Assembly (NCBI GenBank): GCA_963920765.1
Contig: OY987242.1
Location: forward strand, 36,356,002-36,420,001
Direction: 5' to 3'
DNA: 64,000 bases
Source: Ulota crispa
Taxonomy: Eukaryota > Streptophyta > Bryopsida > Orthotrichales > Orthotrichaceae
The notes under the pieces were generated by a model. The model made no database searches, was not told the origin of the DNA, and saw only the letters and a list, made by a program, of their open reading frames with translations. Of the stretch, positions 23,442 through 34,890 are shown piece after piece. The stretch's first letter is position 1, and each line of letters begins with the position of its first letter. The position numbers and the translations under genes are program-made.

Positions 23442-24702
23442 ACCTTAATTGCCTAAAAGCATCCTTGCTTTTCAAGCGTTGTAAGTCTGAATGCTAATGG
23501 AGTATAAAAATCTCAATTGTACAATCTTGTAGTGTGCATGTTATAGGTGATGTGGATCAAATTTGGGGTTGTTTGACCACATAGATTGGAAGATTATAAT
23601 GTTTTAGTATTGAAAAATGATGCTGAAATTTTCCTAAAAACATATTTGGAGGTGAAATCTGATTTCTAAACTTAAAGTAAAAACACCCATAAGCGTTAGT
23701 GTCCCCATAACTGTCACCTCTAAAATCTTAGAAAATTTGTGGAAGTAAATAGATGTAATTACAAGAATGTGCAACATGTGAACATGAAACCTTAGTGTTG
23801 GTTATGGGTGCAATGGTAGTTTGCTTTTTAAAAATTCACAACTTATTCTCACAATATCCAAATAACACATTCAAAAAAGCAAACTCATTATTTTTTTGTT
23901 CCTAATACAATTTTAGTTTTTATTAATAGTCGTCAAGTTCAAAACCCTTAAACTAACGCTTATGGCTGTTCCTACCTTATTCAAACAAATAATATTTAAA
24001 ATGTAAAGTAATTCAAAACTAGTATACAAACACATTGGTGAAAGAAAATATCAATCAATATACTCATTGTGTATGCAAAATTGTTTTGAAATGTCAAAAG
24101 ACATTGAAAAAAGTAGCAAAAAATCACATCTATGGCTAAACCTCCTTCTACTAAAAATTTTCCCATTCACTCATAACTTCTTAGATTGATATGAAATTTT
24201 AATTGAAATAACTAGACTAGTATGCGCAACTATTCCATTAACACATATTGAAAACAAAGTTTCTATGAAGAAGTTGTAAGCCACCAAAGTTCACTGCTGT
24301 AATGCAAAAATGTGTGGATTTTGAACTTTGAGTTGCTCCCAAACATTGAAGAAAACTTGGAGTGACGTGAAATTTTTACCACAATTACTAGATTTTAAGG
24401 AAAACAAAAACTAACAAATTTTATTGAAAACAAACATTTGATGACAAAGATAAAAGCCTCCAAAGTTGCAGCCATCACAATACGATGTGGTAAATTCAAA
24501 ATGATCCTGTGAACTTTGAATGGCTTTCACAAACTCAATATGTCTTAGATTGATCTCAAAATATTACCATAAAAACTAGAATAATATGCGCAATTTTGCC
24601 AACAAATTTATTGAATTTGGACAAAGCGCAAAAATCACAACACTTCAAGTTGGAGTGATGGACTGCTAGAGAATACTTTCTGTCCCCTTAGGCAATGAGG
24701 GG
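23442..24702. mobile_element. Probable TTAA-family element, 1.26 kb
   Basis: TTAA (23438-23441) is followed by ACCTTAATTGCCTAAAAGC. The right end CCCCTTAGGCAATGAGGGG is followed by TTAA (24703-24706). The complement of the right end (CCTCATTGCCTAAGG) matches the left end. The interior has no frame over 80 codons. Confidence 0.55.
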
Positions 24703-25062
24703 TTAAACCCTTCTTCTCGGGACTTTTACTCATTGGCTTTTACTTTTTGGTTTACTTTTTGAATTTTTTTCTTTGGGTGTTACTTCATGGGATTTACTTT
24801 GTGGGATTTACTTTATGGGATTTACTTTATGGGTTTATATGGGAAAAGGGCGTTGTTTGCACTTACTGCAGCCAAGGCAATTATGGAAAAATATTAAAAT
24901 TTGAAGAATTTGAAGAGTAGACTATTTGAACTCCATGCATTTATTTCATATCAAGTGCAATTTTGCACTATCAAATATGTTATATTTATCAACTTTTAAT
25001 CATTCACCAACAACTTTTCAGCTTTTAACCACTTTTTAGAGCTTGAAATTGTCTCAGCTTAA
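24703..25062 (+). repeat. Fragment related to 17093-17225
   Basis: TTAAACCCTTCTTCTCGGG, the repeated TTTACTTTATGGG motifs and GGGCGTTG...CACTTACTGCAGC match 17093-17225. Short internal duplications of GGGATTTACTTTATG expand this copy. No coding capacity. Confidence 0.5.
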
Positions 25063-25994
25063 CCCCTAAAGGTTCAAGCCCTTTCTTTTAAGTGAAAATC
25101 ACAAAAAACTGTCACTTTGGGGGGCAATGAGTAGAAAAGTAGGAAATAAAGTTTGTTTTGCAAATCCAACCATAGGATCTTGCCTTAGATTAGAAGAGGT
25201 ACTTGTGGGAAAAATCAACTCATTCTAGATGGAGAGGAGGGAGATATTTACATCTGAAGTGAAAAAAAAGGTTTTTTTCCTTACTACTAGTAAATTTTAG
25301 GAGCCTTTGACCACTCTTGCATGAAAAAAATTACATTACACAAAGTTGAGGTTTATTTTTTCCATGTAGAAGACCAAGTTAGGTACATGTGGGAGAATTT
25401 TCAAATCAATTGGAACTATACAACACATGGGGAAAGATAGTAAGTAAAAAGAAGTAGAGAATGAGTCAAATCACTAAATTGTTAAGAATTTAATTATTAA
25501 CATGAACAATGCAAATCCCAACAGCTATAATGTTGTAGTAAACAATCTACTTACTTAGGTTTAGTTTTTTTTTCCAAAATATTAAAAATTGTGGAAAATA
25601 AAGGACTTCAAAGATTATTTTAAAGTAGAGGATCCATAACTGCCCACAAACCGAAACATCTCATAACTTTCATATCATTGATTGAAGTTGAATGATTCAA
25701 AGCTTGCCACCTATGAAAAAATCTGAAGAACCAATTCAAAGTTCTATTTTTAGAAAAATCAAAAATTTAAGAAGTTTTTGGGCTACCTGGATTGCCCTCT
25801 CTCCCCTGAGCAGCAAAAATTATTGCATAACTTCTTTGTCAAATGTCAGAATGACAAAAAAATTAGATACTCGCGTATGTTTTGGAATTCCCCACCTTCC
25901 ATAAAAGTTTCAAACATCTCACAATATAGTTTAGCTATAGGTACAAGCCCAAAATTCATTTGTCCCCTAGGGGGGACAGTTGGGCTTTTAGGGG
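25063..25994. mobile_element. TTAA-flanked element, 932 bp
   Basis: TTAA (25059-25062) precedes CCCCTAAAGGTTCAAGCCC. The right end GTTGGGCTTTTAGGGG precedes TTAA (25995-25998). The ends are inverted and the CCCCTAAA terminus matches other family members. Internal sequence resembles the element at 37265-38755 (for example AATCCAACCATAGGATCTTG). No transposase frame is seen. Confidence 0.7.
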
Positions 25995-25998
25995 TTAA

Positions 25999-26901
25999 CC
26001 CTTAAAGGACCACTTGTCCCTACGAGGGACAAATGGGACTTTGGGCAGGGTCATGCTACTAGAATTTATGATCAAATTCTATAGTTTTTCCTTTAAAGAT
26101 AGAGTTTTGCAAGAGTTATGTGGGAGAACAATTTTTACTGAATTCCAATTTACGATTCAAAAGTTATAAGGGTAAACATGTGAATTTTAGTTGGAGGGGC
26201 AGCTTGGGCATGCCATTTTTTGTTGACTTCTCCTAAGGAGAACCAATGAAGGGATGACCCTTCATTGGAATTTATCCAAAGCAATAGTGTAATAAATATA
26301 TACATTATTGTATTTGATAAATACATTCACCTTTGAATTGCAATAGCTTCTAAAGATTTGGTTCTTTTTCCAATCTTCTTTCTTGAGATTGTCAATGAAG
26401 CTAAAGTCTTCCAATCCAACACTTGGATTTTTTTTTTCTTTAATATATTTTCAGAAAACTTGGTTGACAAAAAACCTCAGTGTAGTATGAATTTCAAGCA
26501 CAAGTTTGCAATGCAGGGCCACAAAGGGTGTGTTCCATGTCTTGGTTGATCACAAAAACTTGGAGAGATATGCCTAACATGATTTAGAGCATGTTAGACA
26601 AATCTCATTAGCATCTATAGTACAAAATTTGTTCACCACACGTGGTTAAATGTCAAAGGCACCCAAAATTTTTGGGTAGGGGTAAAGAAAACTTTATATA
26701 CTACCTTCAAATGATCTTATTTCTCGATTAGTATGGTCAAACTTCACAAAATTTTCATGGCATGTTCTTGAATGAGTTTACAAAAAATCCTAAGGTTTGA
26801 TTTGATTTTTTTTTTTAAAGTTTGTTTTTGGGATCAAATTACTAGAAATGAAGGTTATGAGTTTTTTTTTTTGAAAAAAAATGTGCTTGCTCCTCTAAGG
26901 A
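25999..26901. mobile_element. Second TTAA-family element abutting the first
   Basis: It starts CCCTTAAAGGACCACTTG directly after the TTAA at 25995-25998, so two elements share one TTAA. The proposed right end, GCTTGCTCCTCTAAGGA before TTAA (26902-26905), is inverted but diverged. The junction with its neighbour forms a hairpin around TTTGTCCC...GGGACAAATG. Confidence 0.5.
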
Positions 26902-27177
26902 TTAAGAGCAAGAATGGGAGACAAAACTTTGAGAGCTCTCCAAAAGTAGATGGAAACACTTGACAAATCACAAGTTACATGCAAGGGTGCGGATGCTCTT
27001 AGGGTTTAGACTGGGTGCGTCTCAACTCTGTTTCATTAGATTAAGTTTGAAACAAAATACAACGCAGATTCATAGTTCCATTGAATACCAATTCTACAGA
27101 CTTGGTTTATAAAAGATCGGTGGATGTACCACCCATTCCGATCAGAATGCTGCTTCATATTCATTTCGTTGTCGGTA

Positions 27178-27267
27178 TCATCCATGGGATACTATTGCCC
27201 TCCAATGCAAGTGGCTAGGCCGGTACATGAATCGTGGGTACCCGCGCTCGTCGAAGAAGTCGCTCCA
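27178..27267 (-). CDS. Candidate terminal exon WSDFFDERGYPRF, copy B
   Basis: After the acceptor ATTGCAG the minus strand reads WSDFFDERGYPRFMYRPSHL and on to a TGA (27178-27180), 29 residues in all. The copy C equivalent (36614-36564) keeps WSDFFDE but then diverges to an early stop. This looks like a real host exon duplicated along with the segment. No upstream exons or family were identified. Confidence 0.3.
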   Translation of the reverse strand, partial: WSDFFDERGYPRFMYRPSHLHWRAIVSHG

Positions 27268-27432
27268 CTGCAATAAATTACAGTTATTGATCAAGCATAG
27301 AAAATACATGTTTCTGTGAATTAATTTGGGAAATTGGCAAAGAGATTGATATAAAAAGAATAATTCAGAATTATTCTGTAGTTTGGAAAAACAAGGGTCC
27401 CACTTTGTTTTCCCCTCAAACCCAAGAACATG

Positions 27433-27675
27433 TTATTTGTTAAATTGGGAAAAAGAGTACATTTTGGGAATTTTGAAGGATTAAGGTGATCACCTTAATC
27501 CGAGCTCTAGCGTTTTTTGGTACACTTCTTTTCACTTGAGAGGAGGAATTTGTGAGGGAAAAAATCTTAGTGGCTTAGACTGAATTTGATACCTTTGAAT
27601 CTGGTTTAAGGTGGCTATTTTGGATTAAGGTGAGGTACAAAATGGTACCCATCATTTTCTCATTTTAATGAATAA
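27433..27675 (+). mobile_element. GGTGATCACC-family MITE, copy 3
   Basis: It contains TTAAATTGGGAAAAAGAGTAC, AAGGTGATCACCTT, the GAGAGGAGGAATTTGTGAGG block and GTACAAAATGGTACC. It lies inside copy B and is absent from copy C. Confidence 0.65.
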
Positions 27676-27679
27676 CACA

Positions 27680-27885
27680 TGCAAGTTACTTTTAATTAGG
27701 TTCAAAGGTATCAAATTCAATCTGAGCCATTAAGATTTTTTCTATCGTATATCCTTTCTATCAAGTGCGGACATGTGTTGGTTTGAGGTGATCACCTCAA
27801 ACATCCTGACTCACTGACTCACTTCCTGAAAGTCCCAAAATGTACCATTTTTCCCAAATTAACAAATATGGAATCTATGTTTCTT
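27680..27885 (-). mobile_element. GGTGATCACC-family MITE, copy 4 (inverted, degraded)
   Basis: Reverse orientation relative to its neighbour: GGTATCAAATTCAATCTGAG, then TGAGGTGATCACCTCA and GTCCCAAAATGTAC with TTTTTCCCAAATTAACAAATATG at the end. The outer left end is missing. Confidence 0.6.
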
Positions 27886-28685
27886 TTTCTTTTTCATTGC
27901 TTTCTGGTAGATCAAGTTATTTTACATCAGCAATAGACCAATTAGTTGTACATTTAATAATAATGATCAAATAAAGTGTGCTTTACCATGTACCCGTACG
28001 AAAAAAATTAGATTACAAAGTTTTTAAATGCATGTGAACTGGCTTGAGTTAGAATTTGCCTAGGAACTCCGGGGCACAGGCTCGGCGATTCAACATCAAG
28101 CTAATGGGGGGCCGTGGGCGATGAAATTATGGTTCAAACTTCAAAGAGCCCCGATGCCGAAATCTGGAAGCTGCCGACTCAGCTTCCAGAGCAAATGGTC
28201 GTTCCTTCCCGGAAACCACGGGGTTCGCCAGAGACCCGATCTCCGTGTCTCCGGCACCGCCGCTACTGTGATGTCAGTTCTGAACATATAATTACTCATT
28301 GCGGGGTTGCCAATGGCCGAGTGAGTGTGGGTCGTCTTCTTCCCAATCGTGTGGGCTGGGGGCAGTTCAAGTTATCACCGTCTGAGTGTGGTTTTGTATG
28401 TCGGTAAGCGCTAAATGCATGAATGCGGTGTAGTTCGTACAACCGAGAGATGAAGCCTGGTCTGTGGAACGACGATTGTAAGTGTCGGTGAAGTCTAGTA
28501 TTTGCTTGCTGCCATCGATCGATCGGGTACACGTGTGCATCGTGCAAGGAGACGAAGTGCACGAAGATGGTGTGTGTGTGTGCGAGGGAGGAGAGTCGGA
28601 GTCGGAATTCTGAGAGCGCGCCGAGGGGTGAAGATCTTCACATCTTGTTCGGACGAGGAGCACGTGCGAGGATCGGAGCTGGAGA

Positions 28686-28781
28686 ATGACACCCTCTGAT
28701 CTCAGTTGGTTGCAGGGATTCGTGTTCTATATTCTGGGCGTCTTTACCCCAAGCGCCTTCCGATTCTGCGTTCACAAATAG
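28686..28781 (+). CDS. Candidate 31-residue MTP mini-ORF, copy B
   Basis: MTPSDLSWLQGFVFYILGVF begins the frame, with one likely membrane helix and a stop after FCVHK. It is the positional match of 22086-22205 (minus) and 42977-43054. GC-rich leader sequence precedes all three. Function unknown; it may be part of a first exon. Confidence 0.25.
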   Translation: MTPSDLSWLQGFVFYILGVFTPSAFRFCVHK

Positions 28782-28930
28782 CGTAAACGGCGTACTAAAC
28801 ACGCGGAAAGGTACGCGCGGAGCTAGTGCTCATGCTTACGTGCACTAAAACATTCATATTGCTACTCCACCAAACTTAGATCACGTGAACATAGGTGGTG
28901 GGCAATGGCACAATCAGTGTAGTGAGTGTA

Positions 28931-29158
28931 GTCACAGTCTGGGGAGTTTTTTGAGCTTAATTGGCCAATATCTTACATTCTTTGGGACCAATTGGTTGTT
29001 TAGAGTAAACGTTTGGTTAAGCCTATAGAAAATAAAGAATATTCTCTTTGTTTCCTCTTAAATGGTTGGTTATTTTCCTAAATTTTTGAATTCAATTTGG
29101 CAATTCTCAAAATCAACCGACTAGCTTGTAACTAAATGCCGATACTCTTTGTACATTG
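28931..29158. mobile_element. 228-bp element inserted in copy B, 7-bp TSD
   Basis: GAGTGTA flanks both sides (28924-28930, 29159-29165), while copy C has one GAGTGTA (near 43220). The sequence recurs at 30568-30800. Its ends (CTGGGGAGT near the left, ACTCTTTGTACA at the right; ACTCCCCGTACA in the other copy) are inverted. The superfamily is uncertain. Confidence 0.7.
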
Positions 29159-29244
29159 GAGTGTACCCCAAAAGGACTGTCTTACTGGTTTTTGGCTTTA
29201 CGTGTGATTTTTCTCCTCTTTTATACAGTCCTAATGGATAGAAT

Positions 29245-29500
29245 GGACAATGCTATTTCATGAGCATAGAATGGTGAGCCTGTGAGTGGTGAGCCAAGAT
29301 TTGGTGAGCCAGAATCACTTTTGACCTCAAAGTCAATGGAAAAACCTTAAAAATTATAAGTTTGTTAGAAGATAAAGGTTTAAAATGTATAATTATAAGG
29401 CCCTATGTACACAATTATAGATGAAAATGAGTATTTTGAAAAAAAATCTCTACTCGCAGCTCATGGCTCATGGATCCCCGCTCACAAAATAGCATTCCCC
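29245..29500. mobile_element. Mutator-type MITE with 9-10 bp TSD
   Basis: TGGATAGAAT occurs at 29235-29244 and 29501-29510, while copy C has the single site TGGACAGAAT. The inverted ends are GGACAATGCTATTTCATGAGC and the complement of GCTCACAAAATAGCATTCCCC. No coding sequence. Confidence 0.75.
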
Positions 29501-29525
29501 TGGATAGAATTGTGTTGTCAATGTT

Positions 29526-29710
29526 TTGAAAGTAACATGCTTATACAACTATACTTGTGAATTAGTAGAAAACAAAAAAATTATTTTAAAATTTGAAATG
29601 GTATTATGTTCGGATGAGTCTTCTTGTAACGAAAATGTTATTTTAAAATTTGAAATGGTATTATGTTCAGATGAGTCTTGTAAAAAATTCTTGAACGGTC
29701 TCATATCTTG
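29526..29710 (+). repeat. Local duplication inside copy B
   Basis: ATTTTAAAATTTGAAATGGT...ATGAGTCTT occurs twice, 56-57 bp apart (about 29583 and 29640). Copy C has one such unit (43378-43420), so the duplication is specific to copy B. The 61-codon frame across it is not evidence of a gene. Confidence 0.55.
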
Positions 29711-29760
29711 AAAATGAAGTGAAGGAAAAACTCATCCGGACAATAAATTTGTTTGATAAT

Positions 29761-29918
29761 CACGATATTCATTAAAAAGGGAAAAAGTGACATTTTGGGA
29801 CTTTTGGATTTTATGTTTTTTGAATTGTATTTGTTGAATATTCTTCAAAAAACATAAAATCCAAAAGTCCCAAAATGTCATTTTTTCCCTTTTTAATGTA
29901 TCGCATTGATAGGATCCA
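29761..29918. mobile_element. Hairpin MITE inserted in copy B
   Basis: CATTAAAAAGGGAAAAAGTG ... TTTTTTCCCTTTTTAATG forms a long hairpin with inner arms GACATTTTGGGACTTTTGG and its complement. Copy C shows the empty site (TTTGTTTGATAGGATTTG). The target duplication is 3-5 bp. Ends resemble the GGTGATCACC family, so it may be a deletion derivative. Confidence 0.65.
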
Positions 29919-29965
29919 AAAAACGGAATTATAGTTGTACAGATATGTATAGTCCATATATTTAA

Positions 29966-30282
29966 GGGAAAATTCCATCAATACCCTTGGAGTTTGTCAT
30001 ATTTATCATAGACATCCTTGGTTTTTCAAAAATTACACAAATACCCTTGGTCCATAAATTTTAGGCGTTTGTTTTGTTATGCACACTACTTCTTTCATGA
30101 CCAATGTTAAAATAAGGAGTGCAATAGAACATAAAAGAAGCAGTCTACACACAAGGCAGAAAGAAGTAACGTGCATAACATAACAAATGCTTGAAAATTA
30201 TGGACCAAAGGGTATTTGTGTAAGTTTTGAAAAACTAGGGGTATCTACGTAAATATGGCAAACTTCAAGGGGAAATTTTCCC
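29966..30282. mobile_element. Mutator-like foldback, 317 bp, 9-bp TSD (copy B)
   Basis: GGGAAAATTCCATCAATACC and its inverted end are flanked by TATATTTAA at 29957-29965 and 30283-30291. The identical insertion with the same TSD is at 43549-43865 in copy C, so it predates the B/C duplication. Ends resemble those of the palindrome at 5502-7684. Confidence 0.85.
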
Positions 30283-30567
30283 TATATTTAAAATACATTA
30301 GTCCTTAAAGTGCTACTAAAATTAGATGTTGAGGACTTTTAAACAACAATGTCTAATGAGTTTTTCCATATCCAATGTAAAATTTTAAAGAATTGCAATT
30401 TTACTTTTGAAGTAGCAATAGCATATACATACTTGTCTCTAGGTGCACATGAGGTCAAAATTGCCAAAATGTTAATAAATTATTTTATATGTACAAATAA
30501 ATGATCAAAATAAAGGTTTTAGGACCTCTTTGGTCATTCCGGATGGTCCTAATGGGTACCTTGATCA

Positions 30568-30800
30568 TAGTCCGGGGAGTTTTTTGAGCTTAACTAGCCA
30601 ATATCCTACATTCTCTGGGGCCAACCGGTTGTCTAAAGTAAATGTCTAGCTAAGCCTATAGAAAATAAAAAATATTCTTTTTTTCTCCTCTTAAGTAGTC
30701 GGTTATTTTCCTAAACTTTTAAATTCAATTCGGTAATTCTCAAAATCAATCGGCTAGCTTGTAACTAAATGCCGGTACTCCCCGTACATTGACCCTGATC
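30568..30800. mobile_element. Second copy of the 228-bp element
   Basis: CCGGGGAGTTTTTTGAGC to ACTCCCCGTACATTG matches 28931-29158 throughout with scattered substitutions. It is also inside copy B and absent from copy C. Confidence 0.65.
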
Positions 30801-30808
30801 GTGCCATT

Positions 30809-31785
30809 AGTGGGTGTCAAACCTTAGCTTCTCGCACCCCACAACTCTAGGTGGGGCCACCTCATAACCTGGAGTTTTTTTGCAGTTATTAGGCCTGATA
30901 ACTTGATGACCCACCTCCTGCACTGCCTAACAAGGGAAAGAGTTATCTAGTGTTTGGGAACAAGTTATGGGTACTTGTGTTTGGGATTGATGTGTTATTA
31001 AAGAGGGCACAATGATTGTATTTGTGGTCAAGAGGTGATACTAAAGAGGGAGGGTGTGATACTAAGGGAAAGAGTTATCTAGTGTTTGGGAACAAGTTAT
31101 GGGTACTTGTGTTTGGGATTGATGTGTTATTAAAGAGGGCACAATGATTGTATTTGTGGTCAAGAGGTGATACTAAAGAGGGAGGGTGTGATACTAAAGA
31201 GGGAGGGTGTGATACTAAAGAGGGAGGGTGTGATACTAAAGAGGGAGGGTGTGATACTAAAGAGGGAGGGTGTGATACAAAAGAGGGAGAGTGTGATACT
31301 AAAGAGGAAGGGTGTGATACTAAAGAGGGAGGGTGTGATACTAAAAAAGGAGGGTGTGATACGAAAGAGGGAGGGTGTGATACTAAAGAGGGAGGGTGTG
31401 ATACCGAAGAGGGAAGGTGTGATATTAAAGAGGTTAGGGTGTGATATTACAGAGGTTAGGGTGTGATATTACAGAGGTAATTGAGATTTTAGTAGTATGA
31501 TTAGTAATAGCACTAACCTCTTTAATGTCACACCCTCCTTCTTTATATCACACCCTCCCTCTTTAGTATCACACCCTCCCTCTTTAATATCACACATCAA
31601 TCTTTGTGACATTATCCCATACACAAGTTGTGAAGACTTACTCAACTTTTTATCAAGTAGTTTGTGAAGCTTTGAAAGGGTGATAACTTTGGAGAATTTG
31701 GTTCAACCACCACCCCATAATTGTACAATAAAATCCGGACAGAGTTATCTTGAAACCTGCAAATATGCCAAGTTTGACACCCACT
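30809..31785. mobile_element. 977-bp element carrying a minisatellite, absent from copy C
   Basis: The ends AGTGGGTGTCAAAC and GTTTGACACCCACT are inverted and flanked by ATT (30806-30808, 31786-31788). Copy C reads GCCATTTCC without the insertion. Inside are a direct repeat of about 130 bp (30935 and 31068 starts), the 21-bp array, and an inverted tail of CACACCCTCCCTCTTTA units at 31545-31590. No transposase. Confidence 0.65.
31167..31470 (+). repeat. 21-bp minisatellite, about 13 units
   Basis: The unit is GTGATACTAAAGAGGGAGG plus GT. Because 21 is a multiple of three, all frames stay open (one reads CDTKEGG repeated), but this is a repeat artefact. The last units drift to GATATTACAGAGGTTAGG. 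A similar GATATTACAAAGGTC motif recurs loosely at 54960-55330. Confidence 0.85.
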
Positions 31786-32191
31786 ATTTCCCTAATAACT
31801 TTGTCGAAGCCAAAATTCTTGGCTACAAGGAAGAATTTTTTTTCTGAATGTATTCCATCTTTAACATTGGGAAAAGGATCAAACAGGTTTTTTTACTGTT
31901 TGGCTTCCAAATCTCCAACTCCTTTCTACTTGTTCAACTCTATTTCAATGGTGCCTTTCATTTCAAGAAGACTTTGTGACGAGTGACGAGCACGAGCTTT
32001 GTGGAAAATCACCTCTCAATTAGGGCTATTAAGAACTGCTAGTTTTGAATAAATCATTGGACGTTGTGTAAACATTTGAAGTTGTGAAGGTTTGTTGTGC
32101 ATGCAGAAGGGCTACGCTCAAAGATATAGAGACATGAACCGTTACTGAAATAGCTCCCATCGAAGGTGAGCCACCTTCTGAGCTGAGTGCA

Positions 32192-32440
32192 ATGTTGCAA
32201 GGTGGCGGTAATGAAGGAAGATTGCCTTCATATCATGCTCTCAAACCTGTTGTGGACGTTCCCAAATCTTCACCACTTCATGAGGGAACTTCAAAGGAGG
32301 GTCGCGACAGCCTACTAGCCAAGCGCTATTGCAAGGTTGCCGAGATCCATCGCTTGGATGCCGAGATCCGTCGCCTGGATGCTGAGGATATTCCTTTCAT
32401 GACACGCCACCGAGGCCTCGGAACATTCTCTGTAAGATGA
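32192..32440 (+). pseudogene. LQGG-type coding remnant, copy B (82 aa)
   Basis: The frame begins MLQGGGNEGRLPSYHALKPV and includes SSPLHEGT, then a heptad-like RLDAEIRRLDAED segment. Upstream at 32104 the related start (MQKGYAQRYRDMNRY) runs into a stop before this frame, unlike copy C where the two are joined. It is therefore a truncated version of the 44469-44936 ORF. Function unknown. Confidence 0.5.
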
Positions 32441-32450
32441 AGTTTAGCCC

Positions 32451-34888
32451 CCATTTACATTGATTGGGCTAACACTTGATATTTTACTAATAGATGATAA
32501 ACTTACCCAAGCTAATCTTTGTTATATTAGCCTTGGATAATAGCTCTTGTTGATAGGAGCTAATTGATTTTTGGTGCCATGCCTCACAATACATATTATT
32601 GGCCCAATATTGATCTTTTAATGGTAAAATACAAAAGTATTGCTTTGTCTAATAAGATCGTGCCAGATCAACCAAGCCTGTGAACCAATAACATTGGACA
32701 ACTACTGAAATAATCCATAATTAAAATAAAACTGAAGTTGGCCACAAAAAGTTTATAAAATTAAATTTTCAGCTACCTAACTACTTGGCTTATAATCATT
32801 GAGCCCTAAATCCTATCTTTTTAAGGCTTCCAAACTTTGCTCCAACACCAAAGTAGGGTTACTCCCTCTTGGTTGCAACCACGGTCCCTTTGGAAATGCA
32901 TTGAATCTCCCACCTGGTGCACCAAATTTGCAAATTAGAAATATTATTGGAATGTTCATTAGTAACTTCAAAATATAACAAACACCTTAGATGCATCAGG
33001 AAAACAAGCTCTTACAGTAAGTATAGTGGTTTGCATTAGGCTTTTGGCATTAATGAATGAGACGAACTTGCAAGCCATGGATCTTTATGCATATCAATTC
33101 TAGAATGGCTACTAAAGGGTCATTTTGTCATATGAGATACCTTTGCGAGACATTGTCCTTTTGTCATTACATTAGCTAAATCTCGATTTCCTATTGGTGA
33201 GGTGTGTAGCTAGAGATCTAGATGTTAATTAATAAGCCTAGTTGTTCCAATCCTCATGTCCATTGCTACTGCCACAAACATACCACATTATACAAAAATT
33301 CACATTTTGAACCTCCAAATTGCCATCCATATCCAACAATTTAATAACCTCAAACATGGATGGTTTAGTTGCTCTTAAAAAATTTTAAGTCAAATAAAGC
33401 CAAATTAGTAGGCAAATATTTAGATTTGGTACTTCCAAATTTGAAGAGCATCAGCTATGTTACAATAGATAAACATACCTAAAGAAATAATGGACAACTT
33501 ACTAAACTAACCTACTTCAATGGCATTTTGTAATGACAAATATTGTAAGTGTAAGCAAGGAAATACGTATGCCTCTTTCCTTGTTATAAACAATGCAATC
33601 CACATTAACTATGTAAATATCTCAAAATATCACGTTTTGTAAAACTACATGTTAAAAGTTCAACAAACATGTATAATCTATTATTTCTATTGATAAATCT
33701 CACATGGTATAGTAGCTTGTAACAAACTACTTTCCTTATATATCAGAACTCTTTATCTTCTTTATGTTTACAAGCATCTTTTTAAACTTTCCTTTTGAGA
33801 TTAAGACAAAAAATAATGATAGAAGAAGTATTACAAACCTTCACAAGCCTGGGTGACACCAATTTAATTGTACATCAAGGTGTCCACCGGCATAACATTT
33901 TATATGAAATTTGGCTTTCATATAAGTTTTATTATCACTTCCCTTGCAATATCCTCCTGGAAAAAAAAATGAGTCATTACAAATCAATCTAAAATAGGAT
34001 TTAGTATATAAAAAAAATAACAAACACACTATCAAATATTTGCATTAATTACATAAGACATGGCCACCATCCCATAGTTCTATTAGTTATACATCACATC
34101 ATATAAACAAACATAAAAAAGACAAATAGAAGTAAGAACCACAAATAATCTATTTTACATACTTTTGCAAACAGACTCTATGTGACAAGACAACCAGATT
34201 TAAACAATGAAAAAAACCTATAAGCACAATACAATAAAACCTCTGAAAACACCAAATTGAAACTACCAAATACTAAGTCTTGATAGTAATTAAAAAATGA
34301 TAAGAACTGGTTAACAATTAATTAACTTGCAAAAGAATGATGTAAAGAAAATGATCAAATTCTACTATTCAGATCCTCTGTTATGATATTAAATTACCTG
34401 AACAAAAATCTTTAAAAACCAATGAACATCGCAACTAAAAGAGCAATCATGTAGTATTCAAGTAGATATAAGGACTTCATGATACCTAAAGTCAACCAAA
34501 TTTTGTTAAACCAGTAAAAGTTACAACTTCTATAGAACATTTAAAACATAAAAGAGTTACTTTCAAGAAAGTCATATACAACACTAATAAAAAAACAGAA
34601 CTCTAATACAAGTTTGAACTAGATCTAAGCAACTATGATATTACCGCAATAAATATCACAATTCATAAAGAGCATTACACACTGAAACAATTGATTTCAA
34701 AAAAGTAAAAAGAAAAACACTATTAACAAGCATAAGTTCTTTTGAGTTGAAATTTCAAAAGAAGGTACATGTCATAGTTATAAACCTTCCATAATTTTTG
34801 CAATTTTTTTAAAATTATTTTACTATTTTTGAACAACCCCCAAATAGGTGTCTACCTTGGCCATTTTGGGGGTTTTTAGTTCTATTTT
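32451..34888. other. AT-rich unique sequence, nothing recognised
   Basis: No gene, terminal repeat or RNA is recognised here. The open frames at 33795-34035 are shadows of AT-rich sequence. Confidence 0.35.
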
Positions 34889-34890
34889 GG

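Larger units (their letters stand above)
27118..32450 (+). repeat. Dispersed segment, copy B
   Basis: Matches copy C in blocks: 27118-28035 with 36478-37262, 28030-28160 with 38757-38890, 28220-28925 with 41800-43215, 29160-29245 with 43216-43300, 29505-29760 with 43303-43497, 29925-30560 with 43505-44145, and 31785-32420 with 44165-44890. Gaps between blocks are insertions in one copy or the other, which makes the pair a natural filled/empty-site comparison. Confidence 0.8.

Noticed and set aside
17018-26000. CCCTAAA / TTTAGGG motifs as interstitial telomere repeats
   Set aside because: They occur singly next to TTAA at element ends and are never in tandem.
31148-31466. 98-99 residue frames with CDTKEGG or ILKREGV repeats
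   Set aside because: A 21-bp tandem repeat leaves every frame open. There is no start context, splice structure or composition typical of a gene.
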